From contig NZ_CP087131.1 of the NCBI RefSeq assembly GCF_020911865.1, forward strand, positions 3,596,001 through 3,660,000: a stretch of DNA of 64,000 nt. The letters are read 5' to 3'. The DNA is from Chryseobacterium sp. C-71. Its GTDB lineage: Bacteria > Bacteroidota > Bacteroidia > Flavobacteriales > Weeksellaceae. A program made the translations under genes and the position numbers. Shown here in pieces: positions 1-9,250 of the stretch (position 1 is its first letter; each line of letters starts with the position of its first letter). The notes beneath the pieces are model-generated. The model saw only the letters and a list, made by a program, of their open reading frames with translations, had not been told where the DNA came from and ran no database searches.

Positions 1-62
1 GTTTGAGCAAAACCATGTTGACTGATAAACAACATGATTATTACTGTCAGTAATTTCTTCAT
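1..62 (-). CDS. 5' end of a secreted protein gene (cut by window edge)
   Basis: Reading the minus strand from the ATG at 60-62 gives a typical signal peptide start (MKKLLTVIIMLF, then SQHGFAQ), open to the window edge. It begins 5 bases after the SusD stop codon, so it is very probably the next gene of the same transcription unit. Genes placed here in SusCD operons often encode secreted enzymes or surface lipoproteins, but only about 20 codons are visible and the product cannot be named. The AQ at the end looks like a signal peptidase I site. Confidence 0.7.
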   Translation of the reverse strand, partial: MKKLLTVIIMLFISQHGFAQ

Positions 63-67
63 TACAA

Positions 68-1492
68 TTAAAATGGAACTGTTTCGTTTGTATTAAGGGT
101 TAGCTTTGGATTTTTTGTCAGTGCAGACAGCGGAAAAGGGATAATGTACAATCTTGAATCAGGCTGTAATGTGTACGTTTTTTGAGGAACGGTTTGGTTC
201 ACCAATGGAAATAATCGTGTAATCGTTTTTGCATAATCGGCTTCATTATTCAGTCTTTTAAGGTCAAAAAATCGATTAAAACCAAGAAGCAATTCTTTTC
301 TGCGTTCGTTAATGACTAATTGCATCATTGCGGTTCTGGTGGACGGAACTGTGAAATTTACATTACCTGATAAGATTCTTTTTGCTCGTAAAGTATTTAA
401 AATAGCTACAGCGTCATTGAACCTGTTTTGTCTGGCATAGCATTCGGCAAGCATCAGATAAACCTCAGTGGTTTTCATTCCGACAGTCGGATAGAAAAAT
501 TTCGTGTATTGAGTTGCCCAATAGGCTGTATTGGAACCTTGGTCGAGATTGGTAGTACTTGTAGAATTGAAAAACAAATTAAAACGCGCATCATTGTTCC
601 CAAATAGAGTACGCAGTTCAGGACTGATGATACTACTTTGAGCAAAATTCATTTCATTGTAGCCCGTCATATACATATAACTCAATACTTCAATATTGTT
701 GGCCGCAGGAACAGCAATTACGTTCGGTCCGCCTTGTGTGCTGTAAGCTACAAGATCAAATATCTGATTGTTGTAGCTTAACGATTTTTCAGATGCTGCC
801 TGAGCTTCGGCAATTTCACGTTTGAACAAATGAACTTTAGCTTTGAATGCATAGGCAAATGCCAATGACGGATGGTATACATCAAGTGGTTTTACCTGAA
901 TGTAGGGTAGCGCCTCTTCTATATCTTTCTGTATAAATTCATAAACTTGTGCTACCGTTGACTTTGATGGCTGAGCTTCCAGATCGAATTTATCCATAAT
1001 ACAAATTCCACCATCATTAGCAGCAGTCTGCGGATCATAGGCTTTTGCATAAGTGTTGACCAGCAAAAAGTGATCGTACGCTCTGTAAATTTTGGCTTCT
1101 GCTTTTGCTAGTTGTTTCGTGCCTTCATCTCCTTTGCTGTCATCGACTAATGAAATAATGGTATTCCATCGGTTGATGTACGAATATGCCTGATTGTAAA
1201 AGCTGGAAGTTTTCATCAGTGAAATTCTATCTACACTTTCATCAAAGGTAAAATTGAGAATATCGATGTTGGGCGTTTTTCCTATAACATTGGCTTCTCT
1301 CATCCATTGATCGTCTGACAGGTATTGAAAATTGTTGATGGGATACCCTCTGTTTGGAAGTGATACCATTTCGTGAAACTGGTCTGCCGTCTCTATGACC
1401 AATGCTCCTTTTGGAGTAATATCTGTGTAATCTTCGCAAGATGCTGCAGTTAACATCATTAGCGACAGCAATATAATTGTTATATATTTCAT
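68..1492 (-). CDS. SusD/RagB-family outer-membrane lipoprotein
   Basis: A 474-residue surface lipoprotein expected to cap the partner SusC channel and capture its ligand. The N-terminus is a hydrophobic signal with lipobox LTAASC and lipidation at Cys19. The body shows SusD features: an N-terminal TPR-like helical region, the segment NERRKELLLGFNRFFDLKR near the C-terminus, and a closing YIIPFPLSAL segment. The length is normal. It lies 5 bases downstream of the SusC gene, the classic order. The ligand is unknown; the upstream SCO and YHS genes make a metal complex or peptide as plausible as a glycan. That part is inference. Confidence 0.93.
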   Translation of the reverse strand: MKYITIILLSLMMLTAASCEDYTDITPKGALVIETADQFHEMVSLPNRGYPINNFQYLSDDQWMREANVIGKTPNIDILNFTFDESVDRISLMKTSSFYNQAYSYINRWNTIISLVDDSKGDEGTKQLAKAEAKIYRAYDHFLLVNTYAKAYDPQTAANDGGICIMDKFDLEAQPSKSTVAQVYEFIQKDIEEALPYIQVKPLDVYHPSLAFAYAFKAKVHLFKREIAEAQAASEKSLSYNNQIFDLVAYSTQGGPNVIAVPAANNIEVLSYMYMTGYNEMNFAQSSIISPELRTLFGNNDARFNLFFNSTSTTNLDQGSNTAYWATQYTKFFYPTVGMKTTEVYLMLAECYARQNRFNDAVAILNTLRAKRILSGNVNFTVPSTRTAMMQLVINERRKELLLGFNRFFDLKRLNNEADYAKTITRLFPLVNQTVPQKTYTLQPDSRLYIIPFPLSALTKNPKLTLNTNETVPF

Positions 1493-1497
1493 TTTTT

Positions 1498-4400
1498 TTA
1501 AAGTGTAAGATTAAAACCGAATAGGAATGTTTTTGGCAATGGCAGATTTCGTGTACCGCTGTTGACCGAATATACTTCCGGATCAATCCGATTTCCTGCG
1601 GCACTCCAGTACCAGAGATTATTGACCTGTAAAGTAAATTTAGCCGACACAACTTTACTTTCATCAGTAAAAGATTTCGGCAGATTATAACTTAATGAAA
1701 TGTTTCTAAGCTTGATGTAATCGCCGTCTACCACATTGGCAGTTGAATTTCGCCATTGACTGCTGATCGTTCCTGCATAATTTCTCACACTTTCATCAAA
1801 ATCTACAAACAATCGTACATTGCCATTTTGGTTGGCATCTGTATACCGATCAGCAATACCCGAAAGATTGACTGCATCTGAACTCATATCAAGAGTTTCC
1901 TTACGCATCACATTTCCTCCTGAGAACACAAATAGGAAATTCAAATCGAATCCTTTATATGAAAATCTTTGTGACATAGAACCTGCATAGGTGGGTGTCA
2001 AACTTCCCATATTGACCAAGGCGGCAGAATTTGTAACTGTTTTTATTGCAGTTGAAACCGGGTTTCCATTGGCATCAAAAGTAATGGATGGATTTCCATT
2101 TTCATCTAAAACATAAGGATATCCATTGATAGTTCCTCCATACTGATAAGCGTACAAACTATTGTAGGTCTCATTTTCCAAAAAGAAGTCTAGCGGAGAA
2201 CTCACATACACCGACGCATTGGATTGTGCTCTTGTTATTTTTCTAACCGTTGTATTGTTAAAACCTACAACCAGGGTAGAACCTATTCGAAATTCTCCTT
2301 TATTCAACCAATCAGAACCTATGCTGAATTCAACGCCTTTGTTGAGCAATGCTCCGGCATTAATTCTTCTGGTGAGTGCGCCAACCGTAGGATCCAGATC
2401 TGTGGTCGCTAATAGATCGGTACTGTATTTACGATAAACGTCTACGCTTCCTCTTAATTTATTTTGAAACAGGCTGTAATCCAATCCCAAATTCCTCGTT
2501 TCTGATTTTTCCCACCGTAATAAAGGATTGGGCTGAGCTATAATATCGATATACTGTACGGATTGGTACAAGTTATCATTTCTTCTTCTCGCTGTAATGT
2601 AGGGTGTTGTGGTCTGGTCTACATTTCCGTTGATGCCATAAGTAGCTCTCAGTTTAAGTCCGTTTACCCATTGGATTTCTTTCATGAAACTTTCGTTGCT
2701 CACATTCCATCCTAAACCTACAGACCACAACGGACGGTTTTTGTACCTGGGATCTACTCCAAAGAGATCGGCTCTGTCTACTCGGTAACTTCCTGTCACA
2801 TTGTATTTTGATAAAATAGTATAACCGACACTGCTAAATACCGAAAAATAACGATGCAAAATTTCTGTCTGCACTCTTGATCCGGCTGATAAGGTTCTGT
2901 TATTTCCATAAATGTAACTCGGAACGCCGGTCTGGCTCAATGCAAGACTATTGATTACTGAAGAAGTGAGGGTAACAGGATCATAACCGTATCGTAACTG
3001 TTCAACTGTTCTGGGGACGAAAGTTTCACGCATTTCGGTACCTAATAAAGCTGTAATAGAATGCTTGCCTCCATCAAGATTCTGACTGAAATCCAGTTGG
3101 TTTCTAAAAGAATAATTGTTTACCTCACTGCTCAATTGCCTGTATCGTCCTCCTGTTGAAAAACCTTCTACGTAGGTGTAGGCATTTGTTGTGGGATTAT
3201 ATCCGGTTAAAGAATTGATCGCATAACGCATCTTATAAGAATTAATATCATAATACTGCTCGTTATCGTTTCTTCTTGTTTCGTACTGAAATTGTGTGCT
3301 GAAACTTAAACCTCTCCAGATCTTGGCTTTTAGGTTGGCAAAGGCTCTCAAACTTAGCGAGTTTTGTTTTGTAATACCTTGTTGAAGCTCGTCTAAAATA
3401 TTAAAAGTGACAGGTTTAAAACCACTTAGTCCATTTATTTTTTCAGCCACTCCCGGATTGATAATCCCTCCGGAGGTAAAACCGTCACTGATACCCACAA
3501 ATGGTGATATTACTCGATTTCCATTCTCATCAGTAATACGTTCGTACCTTTTTTGAATATCATAATTTCCGTAACTGCCATCCGTAACATCTTCATTACT
3601 GTAAGTTCCGTTTAAACCAATGGTCGCATTTAGCCAGTTACTGACCTGAAAACTGCTCTTTGCATAAAGATTTAATGCACGGCTATCGTTGTTCACAATA
3701 CGCCTGTTTGCCTGATCATAATTCAATGATACATACGTATTGTACTTGTTGTTTCCAGCCGAAAATGCAATATTATAACGTTGTCTTAATTCGTTTTGCC
3801 AAACATTGTCCCGATAATCTTTATTGTAGTCATTTTTTCTCCATTGGCTAAGCGTTTTATTGTAATCAGAATTGTTAATTTTACCCTCTTCCAGATCTCT
3901 GTTAAGCTGATAAAGAGGGCTGTAATACTTGATACTGCTGTTTCCGATATCTCCATAACTATTGAACATCGTGGCAACATTGGCAAATTTCGATCGCTCT
4001 CTATTATAAACATCCTGTTCAAAATCAATCAACTCACTTGTAGAGGCATAATTCATATCCCTCAAATTGGGTCTTTCAGCAAGAAATAGATCAGAATTGA
4101 AAGTCACTTTTAAATTCCCGCTTCCTTTTTTGGTTGTTAAAACAATAATCCCATTTGCAGCTCTTGAACCATAAATAGAGGCTGCAGCTGCATCTTTAAG
4201 TACATCTATGCTTTCAATATCATAAGGGTTGATCTCATCCAATGTCAACTCAGTGGGTAAACCATCAATGACCAACAGCGGGCTGTAGCCAACCTGAAGG
4301 GAAGAAAAGGTTCCGATTCCTCTTAGAATAGGTTTGTCTCCGCCAATTCCTGCCGGATTTTTTTGAAACATCAAACCTGCAACACGTCCTTCCAGAGCAC

Positions 4401-4869
4401 TTGCCAAATTGGTATTGAGGTTTTCGTTTAAGGTTTTTTGAGAAATTTTTGTTATTGCAGCAGTGGAGGAGCTTCTGTTAAGCGTCTGATATCCTGTGAC
4501 GACGACTTCTTCCAGTAATGACACTGCTGGAGTCATTGGAATGACCATCACGGAACCTGCATTATTTTTCGTGTATTTTTCTTCCTTTCGGTCAAAACCG
4601 AAATGTGAGAATTCTAAAGTGACTTCACTAAAGTTTGTTTCGAAGGTAAAATGACCATACCGATCTGTTTTTAAGCTATTGGGAGTGCCTTTCTGCGCTA
4701 CGGTGACGCCTGGTAATCCACCGCCGTCCACATCTGTTACCATACCTTGCAGCGTATAATTGGTTTGCGCAAAAGAGGAAGTGACAGTGAAAATAGAAAT
4801 CAAAAAAAGGAATTTAACAAAGTGTTGATGTGATGGTAAGCTCCTGTTTTTTATATTTAATTTATACAT
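1498..4869 (-). CDS. SusC/RagA-family TonB-linked outer-membrane transporter
   Basis: A 1123-residue TonB-dependent receptor. After a signal peptide (cut near SSFAQ) comes a carboxypeptidase-regulatory-like domain (about residues 38-115, with GGGLPGVTVAQKGT), then the TonB box and plug start (EEVVVTGYQ near residue 120) and the plug motif IDGLP. The rest is a long 22-strand-type barrel. It pairs with the SusD gene directly downstream. No regulator of the sigma/anti-sigma type is adjacent. The 120 bases upstream are AT-rich without a convincing TAnnTTTG box, so it may be read from the promoter of the preceding small genes. Confidence 0.95.
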   Translation of the reverse strand: MYKLNIKNRSLPSHQHFVKFLFLISIFTVTSSFAQTNYTLQGMVTDVDGGGLPGVTVAQKGTPNSLKTDRYGHFTFETNFSEVTLEFSHFGFDRKEEKYTKNNAGSVMVIPMTPAVSLLEEVVVTGYQTLNRSSSTAAITKISQKTLNENLNTNLASALEGRVAGLMFQKNPAGIGGDKPILRGIGTFSSLQVGYSPLLVIDGLPTELTLDEINPYDIESIDVLKDAAAASIYGSRAANGIIVLTTKKGSGNLKVTFNSDLFLAERPNLRDMNYASTSELIDFEQDVYNRERSKFANVATMFNSYGDIGNSSIKYYSPLYQLNRDLEEGKINNSDYNKTLSQWRKNDYNKDYRDNVWQNELRQRYNIAFSAGNNKYNTYVSLNYDQANRRIVNNDSRALNLYAKSSFQVSNWLNATIGLNGTYSNEDVTDGSYGNYDIQKRYERITDENGNRVISPFVGISDGFTSGGIINPGVAEKINGLSGFKPVTFNILDELQQGITKQNSLSLRAFANLKAKIWRGLSFSTQFQYETRRNDNEQYYDINSYKMRYAINSLTGYNPTTNAYTYVEGFSTGGRYRQLSSEVNNYSFRNQLDFSQNLDGGKHSITALLGTEMRETFVPRTVEQLRYGYDPVTLTSSVINSLALSQTGVPSYIYGNNRTLSAGSRVQTEILHRYFSVFSSVGYTILSKYNVTGSYRVDRADLFGVDPRYKNRPLWSVGLGWNVSNESFMKEIQWVNGLKLRATYGINGNVDQTTTPYITARRRNDNLYQSVQYIDIIAQPNPLLRWEKSETRNLGLDYSLFQNKLRGSVDVYRKYSTDLLATTDLDPTVGALTRRINAGALLNKGVEFSIGSDWLNKGEFRIGSTLVVGFNNTTVRKITRAQSNASVYVSSPLDFFLENETYNSLYAYQYGGTINGYPYVLDENGNPSITFDANGNPVSTAIKTVTNSAALVNMGSLTPTYAGSMSQRFSYKGFDLNFLFVFSGGNVMRKETLDMSSDAVNLSGIADRYTDANQNGNVRLFVDFDESVRNYAGTISSQWRNSTANVVDGDYIKLRNISLSYNLPKSFTDESKVVSAKFTLQVNNLWYWSAAGNRIDPEVYSVNSGTRNLPLPKTFLFGFNLTL

Positions 4870-4990
4870 TACGAATTAAATTATTTGATTTGTTGGATTT
4901 TGTTGATCTTGAAATTTCGTGTACTGATACCAATAATTTAAAATTGACTATGATTGTTAAGTTATATTGATTCAGTTCTCAGCAATTAAA

Positions 4991-5686
4991 TTAAAACAGA
5001 AGAAAACCTATGAAAATGCCATAGCTGTTTTCATTGAATTTTTCCGGTCCGTAATAATCGATATTGGTTCCTAAACCAAAAGTTATTTCTTTGTAGCTTA
5101 CACCTGCACGAGCCATCAGATAGCTTCGGGTCTGCATATCGATAATGCTGCTATATTCATATAAGGCTTGAATTCGCGTGTACAAACGCCAGTTATTATT
5201 GATTTTCGGCTTGTATTCAACTAAGAACATTCCTTCTATATTGGTGTCTCTGGAGAAATCTATTCGGGAATTTGCGACGAATAACCAATCGGGGGTGGCT
5301 TTGCTGTAAATCAGTCCGGCAATCGGACGCATCCCTTTTACCGGCGTCACGTGAAAACCGGCGGCTAATTTCAGACCTTTTACAATCTCATAAGTAAGAC
5401 TGGCTTGCGTCATATAATCATTCACTTTATCTTCACCCCATTCTCCTACCAAAGAAGTAACACTGAAAAAACCGAGTTTGGGAACGCTTTTAATTTTTTT
5501 ATCAATGATCATTTGAAAAGCCAGACCGCGGTTGCTCCCTAAAACTTCTGTATTGATGGGAACACTTGATACAACGGCACTTGATTGATTCTGAGCTTTA
5601 AAACAATTAGATATTATCATAAAACAGAGTAGGGGAAAGCTTTTTATAAAACTTTTTTTTAGTAGAGTATTTGAAATGGATTTCAT
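4991..5686 (-). CDS. Putative outer-membrane beta-barrel protein
   Basis: The ATG at 5684-5686 is preferred over an upstream TTG because it directly precedes a normal signal peptide (KKSFIKSFPLLCFMIISN, cut after FKAQ). The mature part alternates hydrophobic and polar residues in short strands (LTYEIVKGLKLAAGFHV, WRLYTRIQALYEYSS) and ends in Phe, as expected for a small outer-membrane barrel of about 8-10 strands. I do not recognise a named family. It sits between a small CNGKC protein and SusC on the same strand, so it probably serves the same transport function, for example as an envelope accessory protein. Confidence 0.75.
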   Translation of the reverse strand: MKSISNTLLKKSFIKSFPLLCFMIISNCFKAQNQSSAVVSSVPINTEVLGSNRGLAFQMIIDKKIKSVPKLGFFSVTSLVGEWGEDKVNDYMTQASLTYEIVKGLKLAAGFHVTPVKGMRPIAGLIYSKATPDWLFVANSRIDFSRDTNIEGMFLVEYKPKINNNWRLYTRIQALYEYSSIIDMQTRSYLMARAGVSYKEITFGLGTNIDYYGPEKFNENSYGIFIGFLLF

Positions 5687-5846
5687 TAAATTGTTTTGGT
5701 TGATTAAGTTTCTTTGTGATTTCAATCGGAATTATACCGTCTTGCGGAGGTTTTGCGCACGGATGATAATGGCAGACATTAATAATGTTGCTACTGGGTT
5801 TAATCTAATTGCTTAAAAGTTCTCTTTTCTTAAGAATGAGAGTCAA

Positions 5847-6215
5847 TTAAACTGAAGGTGGGCGAAATATCTTTGAATGGTATTCGGAATGATAAGGATC
5901 CGTACAGAAAGTACTGATAGATTCTTGATGAACACTATCGATGTCCGAGTGGGTAAATTTGAAATCTTCGGCAACCAAAAAAGCATCAATCGAAGGAACA
6001 GAGATTTTATGACCATTTTGAGTCGTCTGTTCCTGATTTGTTTTGGTCAATTCTTTGGATACAAAGCATTTACCATTACACATCAGTTCAGGTTTTGCTT
6101 TTTTTTCACAAAGGTTTTCTACAATATAATCATAGTTTACTGCATAGTTAATCAGTGGCAATACAGGTCGCATTGTCATCGTGAAAATGATTAATATGGA
6201 AACTAAATATTTCAG
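5847..6215 (-). CDS. Small secreted CNGKC-motif protein, likely non-ATG start
   Basis: This protein is a paralogue of the one at 7297-7656. Both share VNYDYIVENLCE, a CNGKC motif followed by F-x-x-KEL, and a C-terminal aromatic-x-PP ending (here FRPPSV). The first ATG (6179) would remove the signal peptide. Reading upstream in frame gives LKYLVSILIIFTMTM, which aligns residue for residue with the signal of the paralogue and starts at a CTG (6213-6215), with an in-frame stop four codons earlier. I therefore place the start at CTG, or at a nearby ATT. The Cys pattern suggests metal or redox binding next to SCO and YHS proteins. The function is unknown. Confidence 0.7.
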   Translation of the reverse strand: MKYLVSILIIFTMTMRPVLPLINYAVNYDYIVENLCEKKAKPELMCNGKCFVSKELTKTNQEQTTQNGHKISVPSIDAFLVAEDFKFTHSDIDSVHQESISTFCTDPYHSEYHSKIFRPPSV

Positions 6216-6275
6216 AATCTTAATTCAAAAAGTGACTGTTAATAGCTGAAAATAATATTCAAATAGAATTTGAAA

Positions 6276-6965
6276 TTATTTTAGAAGCTTTCTAATATCT
6301 TCAATCAAAAGTTCTCGGTCGGGATGGTATTTTCCTTTAAGATCCGTATTGAGTCCTTCAGGATCTTCATAATTCAATCCTGAATAATAGAGGATAGGAA
6401 CATTGTTTTTACCGAAACGGCATCTTATGTTACCCTCCTGATCTACCAATGCGATCATACCACTGTGGTTCAGGCTTTCAGAATCGTCATCTTTATCACC
6501 GACATAAATATTGAACTGATCGGCAATTTTTCCGATATAGTCTCTGTCGCCTGTTAAAAGATGCCAGTTGGGAGATTTGATGCCAATTTTACTTTCGTGA
6601 GCCTTCAAAATCTCAGGGGTGTCATTTTCAGGATCGATGCTGATAGAGATCACTCCAAGATCAGGACTGTCAATTTCCTCCATTATGTGCTTCAAATTGC
6701 TATTCATAATCGGGCATATCGTAGGGCAGGTACTGTAGAAAAACTCTACCAGATACACCTTGCCCAGCATATCTTTGTTTGAAGTTTTTTTATTGTTTTG
6801 GTCGGTCAGTTCAAAATCGGGAACTTTCATGACCGAGTACAATTCTTTTTTGAAGTATCCGGTTCCAAAAGAAATAACTGCAAACAGACCTGCAAAGACC
6901 AACGTAGGAACAACAAATTTTCGAATTGCTGAGTTCCTCTTTTCTGAACGATTATTTGGCTGCAT
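6276..6965 (-). CDS. SCO1/SenC-family copper chaperone
   Basis: A 229-residue membrane-anchored thioredoxin-fold protein. One N-terminal transmembrane segment (about residues 15-36) is followed by the SCO domain with the copper-binding CxxxC (Cys80 and Cys84 in STCPTICPIM) and the distal His in LNHSGMIALVD. All three ligands are present, so copper binding is expected. SCO proteins help assemble the CuA site of cytochrome oxidase or act as thiol reductases. The start codon overlaps the end of the YHS lipoprotein gene by 14 bases, which shows translational coupling and a shared copper-related role. Confidence 0.92.
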   Translation of the reverse strand: MQPNNRSEKRNSAIRKFVVPTLVFAGLFAVISFGTGYFKKELYSVMKVPDFELTDQNNKKTSNKDMLGKVYLVEFFYSTCPTICPIMNSNLKHIMEEIDSPDLGVISISIDPENDTPEILKAHESKIGIKSPNWHLLTGDRDYIGKIADQFNIYVGDKDDDSESLNHSGMIALVDQEGNIRCRFGKNNVPILYYSGLNYEDPEGLNTDLKGKYHPDRELLIEDIRKLLK

Positions 6966-7227
6966 ATTTCTCTGGAGTTTTTTTGAATGTTTCTTTACAG
7001 CCAGATGAACAGAATCCGTAGATTTTATTTTTGTAAACTGCAGTATCTTTTAGATATTGAGCTGTTTTCATTTTACAGATGGGATCCTCTTCATTGACCA
7101 CCTTCACATTTTTTATGTCGACGCCAGCGGTCATCGATTTTTTGTGGTTAATTTTAAATTCTTCTTCTTTTTTACAAGACGTAAGGGATAATGACAGCAC
7201 TGCTATCAAAATTACTGTTGATTTCAT
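6952..7227 (-). CDS. YHS-domain lipoprotein, probable metal-binding
   Basis: A 91-residue lipoprotein with lipobox LTSC (Cys18). The C-terminal half is a YHS-like domain: DPICKMKT, then YGFCSSGCKETF and a closing PEKYA. YHS domains carry closely placed Cys residues that bind soft metals, and they occur in copper-handling proteins. It overlaps the SCO gene, so the two probably act together in the periplasm, passing or buffering copper. It could also be a heme or zinc binder; the sequence alone does not decide. Confidence 0.85.
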   Translation of the reverse strand: MKSTVILIAVLSLSLTSCKKEEEFKINHKKSMTAGVDIKNVKVVNEEDPICKMKTAQYLKDTAVYKNKIYGFCSSGCKETFKKTPEKYAAK

Positions 7228-7296
7228 TAGGTAAGATTTGTTAAATTTTGTTGAATAGTATTTTGAAAAAAATCAAAATACAAGTAATGCAATAAT

Positions 7297-7656
7297 TTAA
7301 CTGAAGAGCGGAGGATGAAAAATGGTGAAAATGTATCTTGAATGATACAAATTAATATATTCTGTAATGTATTGTACAGAATCAATGTATTCTGTTCCAC
7401 TATCGAATGAAAAAATATCATTGGGAACAAAAATATCTAAACTAATCACTTTTGCGAATGTTTGTGTGGACTGTTTTTCAGTTTTTGAAAGTTCTTTTGC
7501 TAAAAAGCACTTTCCGTTACATGATAATTCGGGTTTATCTCTATTTTCACATAAGTTCTCAACGATATAATCATAGTTGACTACATAGCTGTAGACCGGC
7601 ATGATCGGCCGTACAGCAATGGTGAAAACAATAAATAAAGATAGTAGAAGTCTCAT
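7297..7656 (-). CDS. Small secreted CNGKC-motif protein (paralogue of 5847-6215)
   Basis: A 119-residue protein with an N-terminal hydrophobic signal (MRLLLSLFIVFTIAV), the shared block VNYDYIVENLC, a CNGKCFLAKEL motif, a variable polar middle, and the ending FHPPLFS. Three Cys lie within about 15 residues, a pattern fit for metal or heme binding or disulfide exchange. It is the first gene of the minus-strand cluster that continues into YHS, SCO and SusCD. I recognise this as a type of Bacteroidota small secreted protein seen near TonB systems, but no biochemical function is established to my knowledge. Confidence 0.82.
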   Translation of the reverse strand: MRLLLSLFIVFTIAVRPIMPVYSYVVNYDYIVENLCENRDKPELSCNGKCFLAKELSKTEKQSTQTFAKVISLDIFVPNDIFSFDSGTEYIDSVQYITEYINLYHSRYIFTIFHPPLFS

Positions 7657-7757
7657 TAGATTCTGCGATGATAAAATTACTACTCTTTGGTCATATAGTA
7701 AGTATGAATATTATCAGTTGAAGTCGATTTATTTTTGATTTCTTGTTATATTAAAAA

Positions 7758-8084
7758 TTAAACAAGATGATTAAGTCCAAATGTGGCTAACTGCTCAATA
7801 ATGGGTAATGTGCTTAAGCCTTTTTCAGACAATGTATATTCTACTTTCGGCGGAATTTGAGGAAAAGATTTTTTTTGAACCAGTTCGTACTCTATCAATC
7901 TATTCAATTCCTGAATGAGCATTTTTTCACTGATTCCCGGGATTTTACGCTTTAATTCCCCGTACCTTACTTTCTGATCATTGATCTGGTATAAAATCAA
8001 TAAAGTCCATTTTCCGCTTAAAAGTTGAAGAGATTTTCGGACAGGACAGTTTTCGTCACAAATATTGATATCGCTTAAATTCAT
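7758..8084 (-). CDS. HxlR-family winged-helix transcriptional regulator
   Basis: A 108-residue single-domain DNA-binding protein with the HxlR signature: ENCPVRKSLQLLSGKW near the N-terminus, YGELKRKIPGISEKML for the recognition region, and the wing VEYTLSEKG. The Cys in CPV is conserved in redox- and electrophile-sensing HxlR proteins such as YodB and HypR, so thiol sensing is plausible. It is monocistronic with its own -7 element at 8143-8150. Two ATGTAC direct repeats lie just upstream of the start and could be an autoregulatory operator. The targets are not identifiable here. Confidence 0.9.
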   Translation of the reverse strand: MNLSDINICDENCPVRKSLQLLSGKWTLLILYQINDQKVRYGELKRKIPGISEKMLIQELNRLIEYELVQKKSFPQIPPKVEYTLSEKGLSTLPIIEQLATFGLNHLV

Positions 8085-8142
8085 TGATATAACGTATTTC
8101 TTACCTTTTGGTATGTACCTGATTATGTGTAATGTACAGTTG

Positions 8143-8150
8143 CAAAGGTA
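8143..8150 (-). promoter_or_regulatory. -7 promoter element of the HxlR gene
   Basis: On the minus strand the sequence reads TACCTTTG, an exact match to the Bacteroidota -7 consensus TAnnTTTG, about 60 bases upstream of the HxlR ATG. Between box and gene lie two ATGTAC repeats that may be the operator. Confidence 0.6.
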
Positions 8151-8293
8151 AGCTAAAATATGCTATAGTCAAATTTCAGCATGAATTGAATGGAATCTTG
8201 TAACTCGAAGAGACAATTTATGTCCTTTATCAATGCTTCCCAATTGGTTAAATACGCAGCTTAAGAATTGTTATAAATCTGTTTGTAATAAGT

Positions 8294-9151
8294 TTACACC
8301 GTGCTTAGACTTTCCAGATATTCGGAGGTAGTCATTCCTGTCTGCATTTTAAAAAATCTCATCATATGCCCCGGTTCAGCGTAGTTCAAATCAAAAGATA
8401 TTTCCGAAACTGTTTTATTAGAGTAAACCAATCGATCTTTTATTTCCGCCAATAAACGCTGTTTTAGAAGTTCTGTAGCAGTCACATTATATTGTTCCTT
8501 GACTGCCTTATTAAGGGTAATCCTGCTGATATTTAATAAAACGGTGTAATCTTCAATATTTTTTTTCTGACAGATGTGTTTCTCAAGAAGAGATTTATAT
8601 TGTACTGCATAATTTTTATCGTCCTTCTCAATCATTAGATCGTTAGCAGAGGCATACCGTCGATTTATGGTTTGTAAAAGGTAGTACAGGATCGATCTGA
8701 TAATGTGAACGCTGTCTTTTTTTGTGTGCACAAGTTCAGTTTTGATTTCTACCAGAAATTCATTGAACCTTTTCATTTCAGAATCACTCACATTGAGAAG
8801 TAACTCATGGTTGAGCTGATAAAAAAACAGCATTTTGTGAGTGAAAAATTTATCAGCAAAGAATTCATTGAGAAAGTCTTCCCTGAATATTAAAGTTTTG
8901 AACTCAAGTCCATCTTGCTTAATTTTCCAGGCTCTCTTTTGAAAAGCTGAGATAAATACGATTGAGTTATCGTGAATATTAATTTTGGTATCATTAATAT
9001 GTACTGTACCCTCAGCTTTCGAAAAAAAAACAACCTCAAAATAGTCAGTATTGTGGACATCGGTCTGCAGATAGTTGATGGTGTCCTGATTCAGAATATT
9101 GATGAAAAAATCTACACCGCATTCTGTTTTGTGAAAATTGATTGTTTTCAT
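8294..9151 (-). CDS. AraC-family transcriptional regulator
   Basis: A 285-residue regulator with an N-terminal cupin-like sensing half (about residues 1-150) and a C-terminal AraC double helix-turn-helix (about residues 185-282; LLNISRITLNKAVKEQYN, then VSEISFDLNYAEPGHMMRFF and TGMTTSEYL). It is transcribed away from the cysteine hydrolase gene at 9338, with a shared intergenic region. Four nearby promoters contain the same upstream element, so this protein is the best local candidate for their activator. That link is inferred from position only. Confidence 0.92.
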   Translation of the reverse strand: MKTINFHKTECGVDFFINILNQDTINYLQTDVHNTDYFEVVFFSKAEGTVHINDTKINIHDNSIVFISAFQKRAWKIKQDGLEFKTLIFREDFLNEFFADKFFTHKMLFFYQLNHELLLNVSDSEMKRFNEFLVEIKTELVHTKKDSVHIIRSILYYLLQTINRRYASANDLMIEKDDKNYAVQYKSLLEKHICQKKNIEDYTVLLNISRITLNKAVKEQYNVTATELLKQRLLAEIKDRLVYSNKTVSEISFDLNYAEPGHMMRFFKMQTGMTTSEYLESLSTV

Positions 9152-9167
9152 AATAACTTTAAAGAAT

Positions 9168-9175
9168 CAAAGATA
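9168..9175 (-). promoter_or_regulatory. -7 promoter element of the AraC gene
   Basis: The minus strand reads TATCTTTG, an exact TAnnTTTG match, 16 bases upstream of the AraC start codon. Confidence 0.6.
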
Positions 9176-9250
9176 CAACGAAATAGTTATGATTAGAATG
9201 AAATGCGACTTAAACCGGATATTTCACTTTCCGATACACCATAATTTCCC

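Noticed and set aside
1242..1664. A 140-codon frame overlapping the SusD and SusC genes in another frame.
   Set aside because: It is a shadow of two well-supported genes and has no recognisable features.
7227..7430. A 67-codon frame between the YHS and CNGKC genes on minus.
   Set aside because: It overlaps the end of the CNGKC gene in another frame, and its hydrophobic content reflects AT-rich DNA.
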